DNA of 57,601 bases, taken from positions 1-57,601 of the forward strand of contig NZ_JNJC01000005.1 of assembly GCF_000701525.1 (NCBI RefSeq), given 5' to 3'. The stretch comes from Mesoplasma grammopterae ATCC 49580 (lineage in GTDB: Bacteria > Bacillota_I > Bacilli_A > Mycoplasmatales > Mycoplasmataceae). Position numbers and translations under genes: made by a program. This document shows, piece by piece, positions 44,210-54,860 of this stretch (position 1 is its first letter; the number at the start of each line of letters is the position of its first letter). The notes below the pieces were generated by a model. It saw only the letters and a list, made by a program, of their open reading frames with translations. It searched no databases and was not told the DNA's origin.

Positions 44210-45214
44210 ATGAGTAAAAAAAATATAACAATTATTGGAACAGGAGCTTACGGAACAGCGTTAGCGAATGTATTAGCAGATAATGATAACAATGTTATTA
44301 TGTATGGAATTGTTGAACAACAAGTTGATGATATTAATATTTATCACCAAAACTCAGTTTTCTTTGACAATAAAAAAATAAACAAAACAATTAGAGCAAC
44401 TAATTCTATGGCAGCAGCTTTAGAAAATACAGATATATTAATTTTAGGAGTTCCTACAGCAGCTATTAAGCATGTGGTTAATGACATTATTAAATATGCT
44501 AAAAAACCAATGGATATAATCAATACTGCAAAAGGTTTAGATGAAGAAAATCTAGGATTACTTTCTGATAAAATAAAAAAATATTTTGAAGGTTCAAATG
44601 TATTATCAACTTATTCAGCTTTATATGGTCCTTCAATTGCTATTGAAGTAGTTGATCGTCAACCTACAGCAATTATGATAGCTTCAGAAACAATCGAAAA
44701 GGCTAAAGAATTATGTAATGTATTTTCTAATGAATATTTCTACATGTATCCAACAACAGACATCGCAGGATGCGAGGTCTCAGCTGCATTAAAAAATGCA
44801 ATTGCTATTGGTGGTGGAATTCTTAAGGCATACAATGCTGGAGATAACGCTCATGCAACATTATTAACATTAGGTTTAAATGAAATGTATGAATTTGGAA
44901 AACACTTTGGTGCTAAACTTGAAACCTTCTTAAACTTTGCTGGTTTAGGTGATTTAATACTTACAGCATCAAGTAAAAAATCAAGAAATTTCAGATTAGG
45001 TGAAAGAATTGTAGAGCTAAATGATGCTAAAAAAGCTTTAGAATCATTCAATTTAACTGTTGAAGGTGTGGAAACAGCTAGAATAGCCCATGAAATAGGG
45101 GTTAAATACCAAATTAGCATGAATTTTTTTGAAATAATATATAATATTTTATATAATAATGTTAAGCCTATTTCACTTTTAAATAATGTCTTTAGAGACG
45201 TGAAATTAGTTTAA
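44210..45214 (+). CDS. gpsA: glycerol-3-phosphate dehydrogenase [NAD(P)+]
   Basis: A 334-residue cytoplasmic enzyme that makes sn-glycerol 3-phosphate from dihydroxyacetone phosphate for membrane lipids. The Rossmann motif IIGTGAYGTALANVLADN is at 5-22. LGVPTAAIKHV, TAKGLDE and LYGPSIAIEV follow, and the catalytic AALKNAIAIGGGILKAYNAGDNAHATLL region with Lys in ALKN lies near residues 190-217. GLGDLILTASSKKSRNFRLGE completes the family pattern. AAAGGAAATAAG precedes the ATG, five bases after der. Confidence 0.95.
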   Translation: MSKKNITIIGTGAYGTALANVLADNDNNVIMYGIVEQQVDDINIYHQNSVFFDNKKINKTIRATNSMAAALENTDILILGVPTAAIKHVVNDIIKYAKKPMDIINTAKGLDEENLGLLSDKIKKYFEGSNVLSTYSALYGPSIAIEVVDRQPTAIMIASETIEKAKELCNVFSNEYFYMYPTTDIAGCEVSAALKNAIAIGGGILKAYNAGDNAHATLLTLGLNEMYEFGKHFGAKLETFLNFAGLGDLILTASSKKSRNFRLGERIVELNDAKKALESFNLTVEGVETARIAHEIGVKYQISMNFFEIIYNILYNNVKPISLLNNVFRDVKLV

Positions 45215-45234
45215 AAAATTAAAGGAGAAATTAT

Positions 45235-45507
45235 ATGACAAAAAAAGACTTAATTAACGAAATTATTGCTAATGAAAACATCTCAAAAGTTGAATGTGAA
45301 GCAGTAGTTAATTCATTATTCGATTTAATTATTGAAGAATTATCATCAGGAAACGAAGTTTCAATCGCAGGTTTTGGTAAATTTGCAATTAGTGAAAGAG
45401 CAGCAAGAGAAGGAATCAACCCATCAACAGGTGATAAAATTTCAATCGCAGCTTCTAAATCAGCTAAATTCAAAGCAGCTAAACAATTAAAAGAAAAATT
45501 AAACTAA
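45235..45507 (+). CDS. hup: DNA-binding protein HU
   Basis: A 90-residue nucleoid protein of standard length. It starts MTKKDLINEIIANENISK, has EVSIAGFGKFAISERAAREGINPSTGDKI (residues about 42-70), the beta-arm region with the conserved GFGxF and R-x-G-x-NP-x-TG motif, and a short C-terminal helix. It bends DNA as a dimer. AAAGGAGA precedes the ATG and a strong terminator follows. Confidence 0.96.
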   Translation: MTKKDLINEIIANENISKVECEAVVNSLFDLIIEELSSGNEVSIAGFGKFAISERAAREGINPSTGDKISIAASKSAKFKAAKQLKEKLN

Positions 45508-45533
45508 AAGTAAGCATATGCTTACTTTTTTTT
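45508..45533 (+). terminator. hup terminator
   Basis: AAGTAAGC / GCTTACTT stem with an ATAT loop and T run. Confidence 0.93.
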
Positions 45534-45581
45534 ATTTTTAAATTAAAATTAATAACATATGACAAAAAAAGGAGCGTAGCC

Positions 45582-46121
45582 ATGCTTATTGAATTATTAG
45601 CAAAAGGATTAATTTCAAAACACAAATTATTATTAGAAAACTATAAGAAAATTTCAATGAATGAAAATCAAGTTATGATAGTTTTACTAACAATGCAATT
45701 TAGTGATGAAAATAAGAAAATGATTACACCTTTAAAATTATCTAAATTTATGAACATATCAATTGATACAATTGAAGTTGAGTTACAAGATTTAGTTGAC
45801 AAAAGACTGGTTAAAATTAAACCAAAAGAAATAGATTTCAGTCAATTATTTTTAAAAATAGTTTTACTAATAGAAAATGAATCTTTGAAAAAAGGGGAAA
45901 CATATTTCATTCAAACAATTGAAAAAGAAATTGGCTGAAAATTTACTATACCTCAAATTGAAGAAATAAAAGATCTTTTACAAAATTCTATATCAAGACA
46001 ACAAGTATTAGACATACTATATAAACATCAAATAAGTGATTATGATACATTCCTTAAATTAATTGGTAAATATTCAAATAAAATAGAAAAATCATTAAAG
46101 TTTAACTGATTAGAAAATTAA
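45582..46121 (+). CDS. DnaD-like replication/primosome protein
   Basis: A 179-residue protein. The N-terminal half (MLIELLAKGLISKHKLLLENYKKI, then LLTMQF... LKLSKFMNISIDTIEVELQDLVDKRLVKI, around residues 50-85) forms a winged-helix domain like that of DnaD/DnaB initiation proteins. The C-terminal part (YFIQTIEKEIGWKFTIPQIEEIKDLL) matches a DnaD-domain helix with the family's G-R/K-xx-T/S-P-xE-xxxI pattern. It probably assists helicase loading at oriC or restart forks. GGAGCGTAG precedes the ATG. It is convergent with recU, and their 3' ends overlap by 20 bases. Confidence 0.82.
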
Positions 46122-46602
46122 GTTTAGGCAGATAATTTAATTTAAATTCATTGTCTAAATAAATTTGATAAGCATTATCTAAAAATCATTCGTAAGGAAT
46201 GGTTTTTTTATTTTTATTAACTCAATTAATTAAAGTTAAATAGTTAACTAGAAAAAATTCTTCATAACTTCCAAAGTAGACTATAATAAAAGCTATTCCT
46301 TTATTATTTAAAACTAATTTTAGCTTTTCATTTTGATTTTTTCTGATTAAATGAAAATCAAAATAATCTTTATAAGTTTCTTTTGCTTCAAACTCAAAGT
46401 AAGTTCCTTTATATGCTCCAATGTAATCACAATTTAAACTATCTTTAAATTTAGCACTTGTAATTTGATTATTTTTTGTAGTAATGGGAATTATATTAGT
46501 TGGTATCTTTGATACAACACAATCATTGTTATCAATATATTTTTGATGCGTTATATTAAGCAAAGTCTCAAGAAACATTCCTTGATTTTTAATAGGATTC
46601 AT
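46102..46602 (-). CDS. recU: Holliday junction resolvase RecU
   Basis: A 166-residue endonuclease on the minus strand. NPIKNQGMFLETLLNITHQKYI corresponds to the RecU N-terminal NxGxxxE segment (residues 2-23). CDYIGAYKGTYFEFEAKET, near 58-76, carries the catalytic D and ExK residues. FHLIRKNQNEKL and FIIVYF follow as in the family. It resolves four-way junctions formed by RecA, whose gene lies 1.4 kb away. TGAGGTGAA precedes the ATG. The end needs TGA read as Trp: WVNKNKKTIPYEWFLDNAY (residues 127-145). The tail overlaps the dnaD-like gene by 20 bases. Confidence 0.88.
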
Positions 46603-46684
46603 ACATTCACCTCATATTAGTATTAAGGGATTTTTTTATTTTTAATTACATGATAAAATAAATAATATTGAACGGAGGTATTTT

Positions 46685-47041
46685 ATGAAAAAACCTAATA
46701 TATTAGCTGAAGAAATTTTGTATGAAAAAATTCCCAAAGAGTTTCCAGGATATAAAATTGAAAGTGTAGATAGTTTGCTAGATAAAATAATCGTTCAGAT
46801 GAAATACTATGAAGAAGAGCTGGAACAATTAAATAAAGTTTTAGAAGAAAAAAATAAAACAATAACTGATCTAGAACAAAAAGCATCTACTTATCAAGGA
46901 ATGGCTATTTCAAAAAGTGCTGAGCTTGATAAACTAACAAAAGTTCATTTGTCAAATTCTGATTTTGTAAAACAAGCAAAACAAATTGATACATTAGAAA
47001 AAACAATGAAGTTAATTTTAGAAAAATTGGAAAATAAATAA
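46685..47041 (+). CDS. gpsB: GpsB/DivIVA-like cell division protein
   Basis: A 118-residue coiled-coil protein. The N-terminal EKIPKEFPGYKIESVDSLLDKI segment (about residues 14-35) matches the DivIVA/GpsB lipid-binding domain with its F-x-x-GY-xx-xEVD-xFL pattern. It is followed by a coiled coil (YYEEELEQLNKVLEEKNKTI). A short C-terminal helix (TLEKTMKLILEKL) is typical of the GpsB oligomerisation tail. In walled relatives GpsB links division and wall synthesis; this wall-less lineage has no murein, so the role is probably membrane curvature or division. CGGAGG precedes the ATG. Confidence 0.75.
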   Translation: MKKPNILAEEILYEKIPKEFPGYKIESVDSLLDKIIVQMKYYEEELEQLNKVLEEKNKTITDLEQKASTYQGMAISKSAELDKLTKVHLSNSDFVKQAKQIDTLEKTMKLILEKLENK

Positions 47042-47078
47042 AAATTTTGTAAGTTAATAAATATAAGATAAAATAATA

Positions 47079-47431
47079 TATGAGATTTTATGGTCAATCG
47101 CTGCATTTTTATTAATGTAGAGGAAACTCCACGCTTGCACAATCTGAGATGGTTGTAGTGATTATGCTAGACGAAAAAATAAGTCTAGGCAGTACGCAAG
47201 TATTGACGGCATAACTAACCTAAGGCTTTTGCTATGGAGATGTTATGAAGTGCCACAGAGACGAGTATAGGGAAACCTTGAAATGGAACGCGGTAAACCC
47301 CATAAGTAAGAAACTTAAATTTTGGTAAAGGAACTTGGCGAACAGAAATGAATGTAAACCAGGAGGATTATATCCTAGATAGATGATTGACACCGAAAGG
47401 TACAAAACGTGGGTTATAGTAAAATCTCATA
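47079..47431 (+). ncRNA. rnpB: RNase P RNA
   Basis: Catalytic RNA that trims tRNA 5' leaders. Recognised by GAGGAAACTCCACGC (from 47119) after the P1 stem, by GTGCCACAGAGACGAGTATAG around 47250, and by AAACCCCATAAG and GAACTTGGCGAACAGAAATGA near 47331-47350. The ends pair with each other: TGAGATTTTA (47081-47090) with TAAAATCTCA (47420-47429). The layout is of the low-GC Gram-positive B type. The closing helix followed by TATTTTTTAA also serves as terminator. Confidence 0.93.
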
Positions 47432-47455
47432 TTTTTTAATAGTTTGTGGTGAATT

Positions 47456-47923
47456 ATGGAAGCAATGATAAAACTTGTAAATTATTTAAACAAAACAAAT
47501 CAAACAATTTCTACTTGTGAATCTTTTACTGGTGGAATGTTTGCAAATGAAATAACAAATATTTCAGGAGCAAGTAATGTTTATTTAGGATCTTTTGTTA
47601 GTTATCAAAATTCATTTAAACAATCAATAGTAGGCGTAAGCGAACGAACTATTAAAAAATATGGTGTCGTATCAGAGAAATGTGCAATTGAAATGGCACA
47701 AAATACATTGAAGTTAACTAAATCTGATTTTTCAATTAGCTTTACAGGGAATGCAGGACCAATGGCTATGGAAAACAAAGAAGTAGGTTTAGCATATATT
47801 TGTGTTTGCTCAAAATCAAAATATAAAGTTGTAGAAATTAATGAAAAAAATATGAATAGAATAGAATTTAAAGAAAATGGTTTAACTGTAGCATTAAATC
47901 TTTTTTTAGATTTCGCTAAATAA
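47456..47923 (+). CDS. pncC: CinA C-terminal domain protein (nicotinamide-nucleotide amidase)
   Basis: A 155-residue stand-alone CinA C-terminal domain. ISTCESFTGGMFANEITNISGASNVYLGSFVSYQN (about residues 18-52) has the family's ESxTGG-xx-A-xxT-xxxGAS and G-xV-Y motifs. SFTGNAGPMAMENKEVGLAYI carries the conserved G-xAGP-xGG-like loop, here with M for usual G residues. Homologues deamidate NMN to NaMN to recycle NAD. The N-terminal molybdopterin-binding-like domain of full CinA is absent. It sits right before recA, the classical cinA-recA neighbourhood. GGTGA precedes the ATG. Confidence 0.88.
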   Translation: MEAMIKLVNYLNKTNQTISTCESFTGGMFANEITNISGASNVYLGSFVSYQNSFKQSIVGVSERTIKKYGVVSEKCAIEMAQNTLKLTKSDFSISFTGNAGPMAMENKEVGLAYICVCSKSKYKVVEINEKNMNRIEFKENGLTVALNLFLDFAK

Positions 47924-47965
47924 AATAATTATTTACCTTAATAATTTATTGGAGGTAAGTTAATT

Positions 47966-49006
47966 ATGACTAATAGTAAAATAGTAGAGGGGGTTTCAAA
48001 AACAATGAGTAATAAAAATGAAATTTGAAAAAATGAAGCCCTTATATTGGCTTTAAAAACAATAGAAAAAAACTATGGTAAAGAAGCTTTAGTTGTTTAT
48101 AATGAAGGCGATGATATTGACCATGATGTTATTTCATCGGGTTCTTTTTTAATTGATCAAGCAATTGGTATAGGTGGTTATCCAAAGGGAAGAGTTGTTG
48201 AAATATTTGGTCCGGAATCTTCAGGAAAAACTACACTTGCATTACATGCAATTGCTGAAGCACAAAAACAAGGTGAAATTGCCGCTTTCATTGATGCAGA
48301 ACATTCTCTTGACTTAAATTATGCTAAAAAAATAGGTGTTGATATAAATAGTTTGTTAGTTAGTCAACCATCTTATGGAGAAGAGGCTTTAGATATTTTA
48401 GAAACTCTAGTTAAATCTAATTCTATAAGTTTGATAGTTGTTGATTCAGTAGCTGCTTTAGTTCCTAAAACAGAATTAGAAGGTGAAATGTCTGACCAAT
48501 CTATAGGGCTTCAAGCAAGAATGATGTCAAAAGCTCTTAGAAAATTAAATGGAGTAATTTCAAAGTCTAAAACAACTGTAATTTTTATTAATCAATTAAG
48601 AGAAAAAATTGGAATAATGTTTGGGAATCCAGAAACAACAACTGGTGGTAGAGCTTTAAAATTTTTCTCTACTTTAAGAATTGAAGTAAGAAAAGGTGAA
48701 TCTTTAATTGAAAATGGAATTGTTGTTGCTAACAAAGTAAAAGTAAAAGTTGTCAAAAATAAAGTTGCAGCTCCTTTTAAACAAACACTAATAACAATTG
48801 GTTATGACAAAGGTATTGAAAGAATCAACGAAATAATAGAATTAGCAACTCTTTATAATATTTTAGATAAATCTGGTGTTTGATACTCATATGAAAAAGA
48901 TAAAATTGGACAAGGTAAAAACGCAGTAAAAGAATGGTTAAATAAAAACCCTGATAAACTATCAAAAATAGAATTTGAATTAAAAGAATTTATCGAAAGA
49001 TCATAG
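47966..49006 (+). CDS. recA: recombinase RecA
   Basis: A 346-residue strand-exchange ATPase. Walker A is [13 protein letters not shown] (about residues 75-87), then [11 protein letters not shown] (usual AHALD), [11 protein letters not shown] as Walker B, and L2-type [27 protein letters not shown] (residues about 217-243). The start is ATG 47966, nine bases after GGAGGT; the next in-frame ATG, 48005, lacks a spaced ribosome site. A TGA Trp lies at residue 21. The C terminus is shorter than E. coli RecA and contains a rare TGG Trp codon (GAATGGTTA). It works with RecU in recombinational repair. Confidence 0.96.
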
Positions 49007-49095
49007 AAGTCTATTGTTTTAATCTATTTTTTTAATCTTCATTTTGAAGTATAATATATATGTGTCTAATAAACACACTTATATAAGGAGTAAAA

Positions 49096-50607
49096 ATGGG
49101 AATTATTATAGGTATGATAATTGTATCAGTAGCCTTGATAATATCACTATGCTCATTACTTTATATATTGACTTCTAAGTCTCAAAAAGTCTTAAATGAA
49201 AAAAAGATAAAAGAAGCAAAAAATGAAAGAAAAAAAATTCTCTCAGATACATATAGAGAAATTAATGAACAAAAAAAGTCATTTGAAGAAAATCTTCAAT
49301 TTGAAAAGAATAAATTAGAGATCGCTAAACAAAACATTGAAAATGAAAGTAATTTATTAATCAAAGAAAGAGCTATCATTATTAAACAACAAGAATCAAT
49401 TGAAGTTAAAAATATTGACTTGGATAAAAGAATAAAAAATTATTCTGATAAAAGAGAAGAGCTTATAAAAAGATTAGAAATTATTAGTAACATGACAAGT
49501 TTTGAAGCAAAAGCAGAGTTAATGAAAAATGTTGAATCAAAAATTCAATATGAAATCGTAAGTCAGATTAAACAAGCTGAAAACTTAGCTCACGCAAGAG
49601 CTAAAGAATTATCAAATAATATTATATTATCTGCAATGGAAAGATTTAAAACAGATATTGTTAATGAAAAAACAACAAATTTAGTTAAATTGCCAAATGA
49701 TGATATAAAAGGTTGAATCATTGGAAAAGATGGTAGAAATCTTAAAACTTTTGAACAATTAGCTGGTGTTGAAATAATTGTTGATGATACACCTGAAGTT
49801 GTAACTATTTCTTCTTTTAATCCGATTAGGAGAGAAATAGCAACAAAAACTTTAGAAAAATTATTAATAGATAAAAGAATTCAACCAATTAAAATTGAAA
49901 AGGAATTAAAAGTACAAGAAAAATTAATTGATGAAACTATTTTAGAAATAGGGTATCAAGTAATGGATGAGCTTGGTATTCATGATATGGACAAAGAACT
50001 TGTCAAATTAGTTGGGAAATTGAAATATAGAACAAGTTATGGTCAAAATGTTTTACTTCACTCAGTCGAAGTAGCTAAAATAGCTTCAAGTATTGCTTCT
50101 GAATTAGGTTTAAATGCCAAGCAAGCGCTTAGAGCAGGATTACTACATGATATTGGTAAAGCAATTGATTTTGAAAAAACAGGTAGCCACGTATTCTTAG
50201 GCGTTGAAGTAGCTAGAAAATATGGCGAAGATGAAGTTGTTATTAATTCAATTGAAGCTCACCATGAGGATGTTGCTAAAGAGAGCGAAATAGCTGTCAT
50301 AGTTGCAATAGCGGATGCTATTAGCGCTTCAAAACCAGGTGCTAGAAATAATTCAATAGAAGATTTTATTGTAAGAATGAAAGAAATTGAAAAAATTGGG
50401 AATAGTATCCCTGGAATTTCAAAAACTTATGCATTTCAAGCAGGAAGACAAATCAGAGTTATTGTTGATCCAGTAACTACTGATGACAAAGACCTTGCTG
50501 GTATATTAGAAACTCTAAAAAATGACTTAAAAAATAGTGTTATTATCCCAGGTGAAATAACAATAACAGCAATAAGAGAAAAAAGAGAAATCTTAGTATT
50601 TAATTAA
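49096..50607 (+). CDS. rny: ribonuclease Y
   Basis: A 503-residue membrane-anchored endoribonuclease that starts mRNA decay. An N-terminal span (IGMIIVSVALIISLCSLLYIL, residues 4-24) is followed by a long coiled coil (about 30-160). A KH domain (around 205-270; NDDIKGWIIGKDGRNLKTFE, W by TGA) binds RNA, and an HD domain carries the metal site LLHDIGKAID near residues 352-361 with SIEAHHEDVA. CinA-RecA-RNase Y order is standard in firmicutes. ATAAGGAG precedes the ATG; a terminator follows. Confidence 0.96.
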
Positions 50608-50628
50608 AAGGTTAATAAACCTTTTTTT
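50607..50628 (+). terminator. rny terminator
   Basis: AAAGGTT-AATA-AACCTTT with a T run, overlapping the stop codon. Confidence 0.88.
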
Positions 50629-50679
50629 GTTTGCCTAAAAGATTTAAAATTAATGTAAATAGGAATAGAGGGTCTTAAT

Positions 50680-51642
50680 ATGAAATTTGCAACAATTGGA
50701 ACTGGATGAATAGTAAAAGAATTTTTAGATGCTGCAAAGGAATTTGCTGAGCTTGAATACTCTATTTGTTATAGCAGAAAAGAAGAAACAGCTTTAAGTT
50801 TTTTAAATGAAACAAACAATACAAATACTAGAATAGTTACAGATTTAAACGAGCTGGCAAAATCTGATTGTGATTTTGTTTACATAGCATCTCCAAATGG
50901 ATTACATTATGAACAAACTAAACTTTTATTGGATAATCATAAAAATGTCATATTAGAAAAACCAGCAACTTTTAAAACACAACAAATAATTGAATTAAAA
51001 GAAATTGCTAATAAGAATAAAGTAATTTTAATGGAAGCAATAAAATCTGTTCACGTTGATGAACTTAAAATTTTAGAAAGTTTTATAGAATCTAATAATG
51101 TTAATTCAGCTATATTTAATTTAAATCAATATTCAAGTAGAATGCTTGATGTAAAACAAGAAAAGTTTAATTCTGTTTTTGATTTTGAACTTGGTAAAGG
51201 ATCATCTTTTGATTTAAATGTTTACCCTGTAGAACTTGCAATTAAATTGTTTGGAAAAGTTTCAGATGTTGTTGCAAAAAATGTTAGATTAAAAAACAAT
51301 GTTGGAATTATGAATCATTCAATTTTATCGCATGAAAATGGAATAATAACTTCTATCACATGTTCAAAGAATAATTTTCAATCAATAAACTCACAAATTT
51401 TTGCAGAAGATAAAAATGTAGAAATTAAAAACATCACATCAATAGATGAGTTTACAATAAACAATTTTATTTTAAGAGTTGCTCCACTTAATATTAAAAC
51501 TTCTAAATCAAATGCAATGTGATATGAAGTAAAAGATTTTATTAATCTGATATTAAATAAAGATTTTGAAAAAATGAATTATTGACTTGATATAACAATA
51601 GAAACCATAAGAGTACTTGAAATTATTGAAAATAATAACTAG
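50680..51642 (+). CDS. Gfo/Idh/MocA-family oxidoreductase
   Basis: A 320-residue NAD(P)-dependent dehydrogenase. The N-terminal Rossmann fold opens MKFATIGTGWIVKEFLDAAK (GTGWI by TGA, standing for GxGxxG). CDFVYIASPNGLHYEQTKLLLD and NVILEKPAT carry the conserved EKP lysine (about residues 90-96). The C-terminal beta-sheet domain follows, with FDLNVYPVELAIKLFG matching the family's DxxxY/H-xx motif. Relatives oxidise sugars, inositol or amino sugars; the substrate is not predictable. AGAGGGT precedes the ATG. It stands alone after the rny terminator, 52 bases before rnr. Confidence 0.87.
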
Positions 51643-51694
51643 GTTATTATAAAAGAAATGAGTAAAAAGCATTTAATACTTTATAATTATTAAT

Positions 51695-53809
51695 ATGAAT
51701 AAAGAAATAATATTACAAATAGTTAAAGAAAATAATGAAATGATATCAATTAATAGTTTAGCAGCGAAGCTAAACTATTTTGATTTACCAAAATTAGAAG
51801 ATTACTTAAAAGAATTGAATGAAGAAAACATTCTTGCTTTCACTACTGAAAAAAATGTTTATTTATTGGGTGGTTCTTTTAAAAAAGGAAACTTGAGAAT
51901 GAATCCAAAAGGTTTTGGATTCGTAAACGACGTATTGCAACCTGAAGAAGAAGCTTATTTTGTTCCCCCTGTTAGTTTGAATGGTTGTTTTGATAGTGAT
52001 GAAGTAATTTTTAAAGTTGTTAAAGACCAAGAAAAAACAAGGGCTGAAATTATTGAATTATGTTTAAGGGTTAAAGAATTTTTAATAGGAGAAATAGTAA
52101 GAAGTTTTGATGGTAAATTTTTAGATTTTATACCTAGTGATCAAGCATTTACAGGATTTAGAGTTAGAATATTAAATAAAAAAGAATTTCCTATTCAAGA
52201 ATATCAAATTGTCAAAGCTAAAATAATCTCAGTTAAAGAAAGATTATTATTTGTAAGACTCAAAAAAGTCATAGGTGATGCTAGAAAAGCTAGTGATAGA
52301 ATTTTATCCATTGCTGAAGAATTCGAAATTAGAACAGAGTTTGAAAAGGCAACTTTAAAAGAGGCCGAAAGAGTAAATGTCCCTGTTGAGCGTGAAGTTG
52401 ATGAAATAAACAGAAGAATGAAAAATTCATTATTAGATAAAATGGTTGTTACAATTGATGGAATTGACTCAAAAGATTTAGATGATGCAATATGTGTTGA
52501 AAAATTAGAAAATGGCGAATTTAAATTATATGTTGCTATTGCTGATGTTAGTCATTATGTTGAACCGAAAACACCATTAGATAAAGAAGCATTAATAAGA
52601 GGTAATTCAACTTACTTAGCTAATAGAGTTTTACCTATGCTTCCAAAAATTTTAAGTGATGATTTATGTTCATTAAATCCAAATACAAAAAAATTTGCAT
52701 TAGCATGTGAAATGAAGTTTGATAAAAATGGAATTATGATTAGTAAAGAAGTTTATGAAACAATTATGATTTCAAAAGTAAGATTAAACTATAATGAAGT
52801 TAATGAATATATTGCAAATAAAACATGAAATCATTGTGAAGAATCAAGAACAATGATTGATCAAGCAATTGAACTATTTAAATTAATTGAACAAGTTAAA
52901 ATTAAACGTGGAACAATTACTTTTGATGTTAGGGAACCAAAAGTAATAATGGATGAAAACAGTAATGTTATTGAAATTAAAGCAAGACAAACTGGTGAAT
53001 CAGAAAAATTAATTGAACAATTTATGGTTAGTGCAAATGAAGCTGTTGCTGAAATAGTTTATGAAATGGAATTACCATTTATTTATAGAAATCATGATAA
53101 ACCTGATGAAGAAGATTTAATTACATGATATCAATCATTGAAATCATTTGGGATTGATCCTAAATTAACACCATTAGAAATGCTAGATCCTATAAACATT
53201 AATAAAACGTTAAAAAGAATTAGTGAACAAACCAAAGATCCTATTGAAGAAGAATTATTAAACTTATCTCTTTTAAGATATATGGCAAAAGCTAAATATG
53301 AATTAGAAAATATTGGGCATTTTGGTTTATCAAGTAAATGTTATACTCACTTCACTTCACCAATTAGAAGATACAGTGATTTAATTGTTCATAGATATTT
53401 AAAACAATACATTATTAATAAAGATTATGATCAAAAAGCATTAGAAATAAATGAAGCATTTATCAAAAAAGCATCAGTAATAATTAATGAAACAGAAACA
53501 ACTAGCGTAGATTGTGAACGAGAAGTAGTTAAAGCTTGTACAGTTGAATATATGAGTGATAAAATAGGAAACATCTATGAAGGAACAATCTCTGTAGCAT
53601 TAAAATTTGGTATTTTTGTTCAACTTGAAAATATGGTAGAAGGTTTGGTTCATATTTCAAATCTTGAACCTAACATAGTTTATGATGAAACTAATAAAAT
53701 ACTAATTAAACATGATAATACATTTTATAGAATGGGACAAAAAGTTAAAATTAAAGTTATAAGCGCTGATATTAGAAAAAGAAAAATTGACTTTATTTTA
53801 GTTAAATAA
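51695..53809 (+). CDS. rnr: ribonuclease R
   Basis: A 704-residue 3'-5' exoribonuclease. Order: an N-terminal helix-turn-helix-like part (1-65), cold-shock domains (about 65-235), the RNB catalytic domain (about 245-570) with TIDGIDSKDLDDAICVEK (metal-binding aspartates), HYVEPKTPLDKEAL, YLANRVLPMLPKILSDDLCSLNP, and HFTSPIRRYSDLIVHRYL. A C-terminal S1 domain begins near 625 (GTISVALKFGIFVQLENMVEGLVH). It degrades structured RNA and, with SmpB and tmRNA, faulty mRNA on stalled ribosomes. No strong ribosome site is seen before ATG 51695. Confidence 0.96.
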
Positions 53810-53828
53810 AAGTAAGGAGGTTCTTGTT

Positions 53829-54278
53829 ATGGGTGAACATGTTATTGCATTAAACAAAAAAGCAAAATTTAATTATGAAATACTTGAAACTTGAGAAGCA
53901 GGAATTGAACTTTACGGACCTGAAATTAAATCTATTAGAAATCACGAAGCAAATATTGCTGAAGCATTTATATTAATAAGAAAAAAAGAAGCATTTTTAA
54001 TAAATGCAAATATTAAAAAATATGATTATGCAAATTTTGTAAAAGGTATAGATCCTTTAAGAACAAGAAAATTGTTACTACATAAAAAAGAAATTAATAA
54101 AATTTTAAAAAGAGTAATGCTAGAAAAACTTACTATTGTACCTTTAAGACTTTATTTAAAAGGTAATTATGCTAAATTAGAAATTGGTTTAGGACGTGGT
54201 AAAAAAAATCATGACAAAAGAGAAACAATTAAAAAAAGAGATACAGAGCGAAAAGAAATGCGTAAGTATAAATACTAA
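53829..54278 (+). CDS. smpB: SsrA-binding protein SmpB
   Basis: A 149-residue protein that brings tmRNA to stalled ribosomes. It has [29 protein letters not shown] (residues about 9-37, W by TGA), the family's barrel entry with the GPEIKS motif, then [30 protein letters not shown], and a basic C-terminal tail with [19 protein letters not shown] that threads the mRNA channel. AAGGAGG precedes the ATG. It follows rnr by 19 bases. The tmRNA gene itself is not in this window. Confidence 0.96.
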
Positions 54279-54293
54279 TTAGTGAGGTTTAAA

Positions 54294-54782
54294 ATGGAGA
54301 ATAACACAAATATACAATCTTTTCCTTCTTGAGGAATAGCTATTTTAGTAATTGTATTTATATTAGCTTTAATTGTTGCATGTTGAGGTTTTATTTCAGG
54401 TTTTAATTTAAAAAGAAAAGAATCTACAACTTCATCAGCAATTGTTTGAAACGAATTGTTTGTTAATAAGAAAGCTGTTAAATTTAATGAAAGCTTTGAA
54501 ATTAATGAAGGTATTTTTGCATTGACTTTTGCTAAAGTAGAAAAAAGTGATTTCTTTTTACCTATTTACATATTCAGCAGTGCTGATTTTATAAAAGATT
54601 CAAAAGAGATTATTTCTCAGATAATTGAAGGTGAATTTGAAATAGTTAACAATTATATGAAAGAAAATAAAAAAAATTTAAAGGATTTATTTTTCGTACA
54701 ATTAGAAGAAAAAACTTCTGATTTAAAAAAAGAAGAATGAATTAAAAAAACAGGAAGCAAAAATAGAGGTTTTAACACCTAA
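54294..54782 (+). CDS. single-span membrane protein, function unknown
   Basis: A 162-residue protein beginning MENNTNIQSFPSWG. One hydrophobic segment at about residues 14-40 (IAILVIVFILALIVACWGFI) is followed by a basic stretch (NLKRKES), so the remaining 120 residues probably face the cytoplasm. The soluble part alternates beta-like (AVKFNESFEINEGIFALTFAKVE) and helical segments and ends Lys/Arg-rich. I recognise no family. TGAGG precedes the ATG, 15 bases after smpB, suggesting co-transcription with rnr-smpB. A very strong terminator follows. In-frame TGAs encode Trp. Confidence 0.75.
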
Positions 54783-54785
54783 CAT

Positions 54786-54833
54786 GGTTTTATTTGGAAT
54801 ATTTTCCCAAATAAAACCTTTTTTTTTTTTTTT
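54786..54833 (+). terminator. strong terminator with T15 tract
   Basis: A 12-pair stem GGTTTTATTTGG / CCAAATAAAACC (54786-54797 with 54807-54818) followed by 15 consecutive T. Confidence 0.95.
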
Positions 54834-54860
54834 GTGTGAAAATATATAATGAGGTACAAA

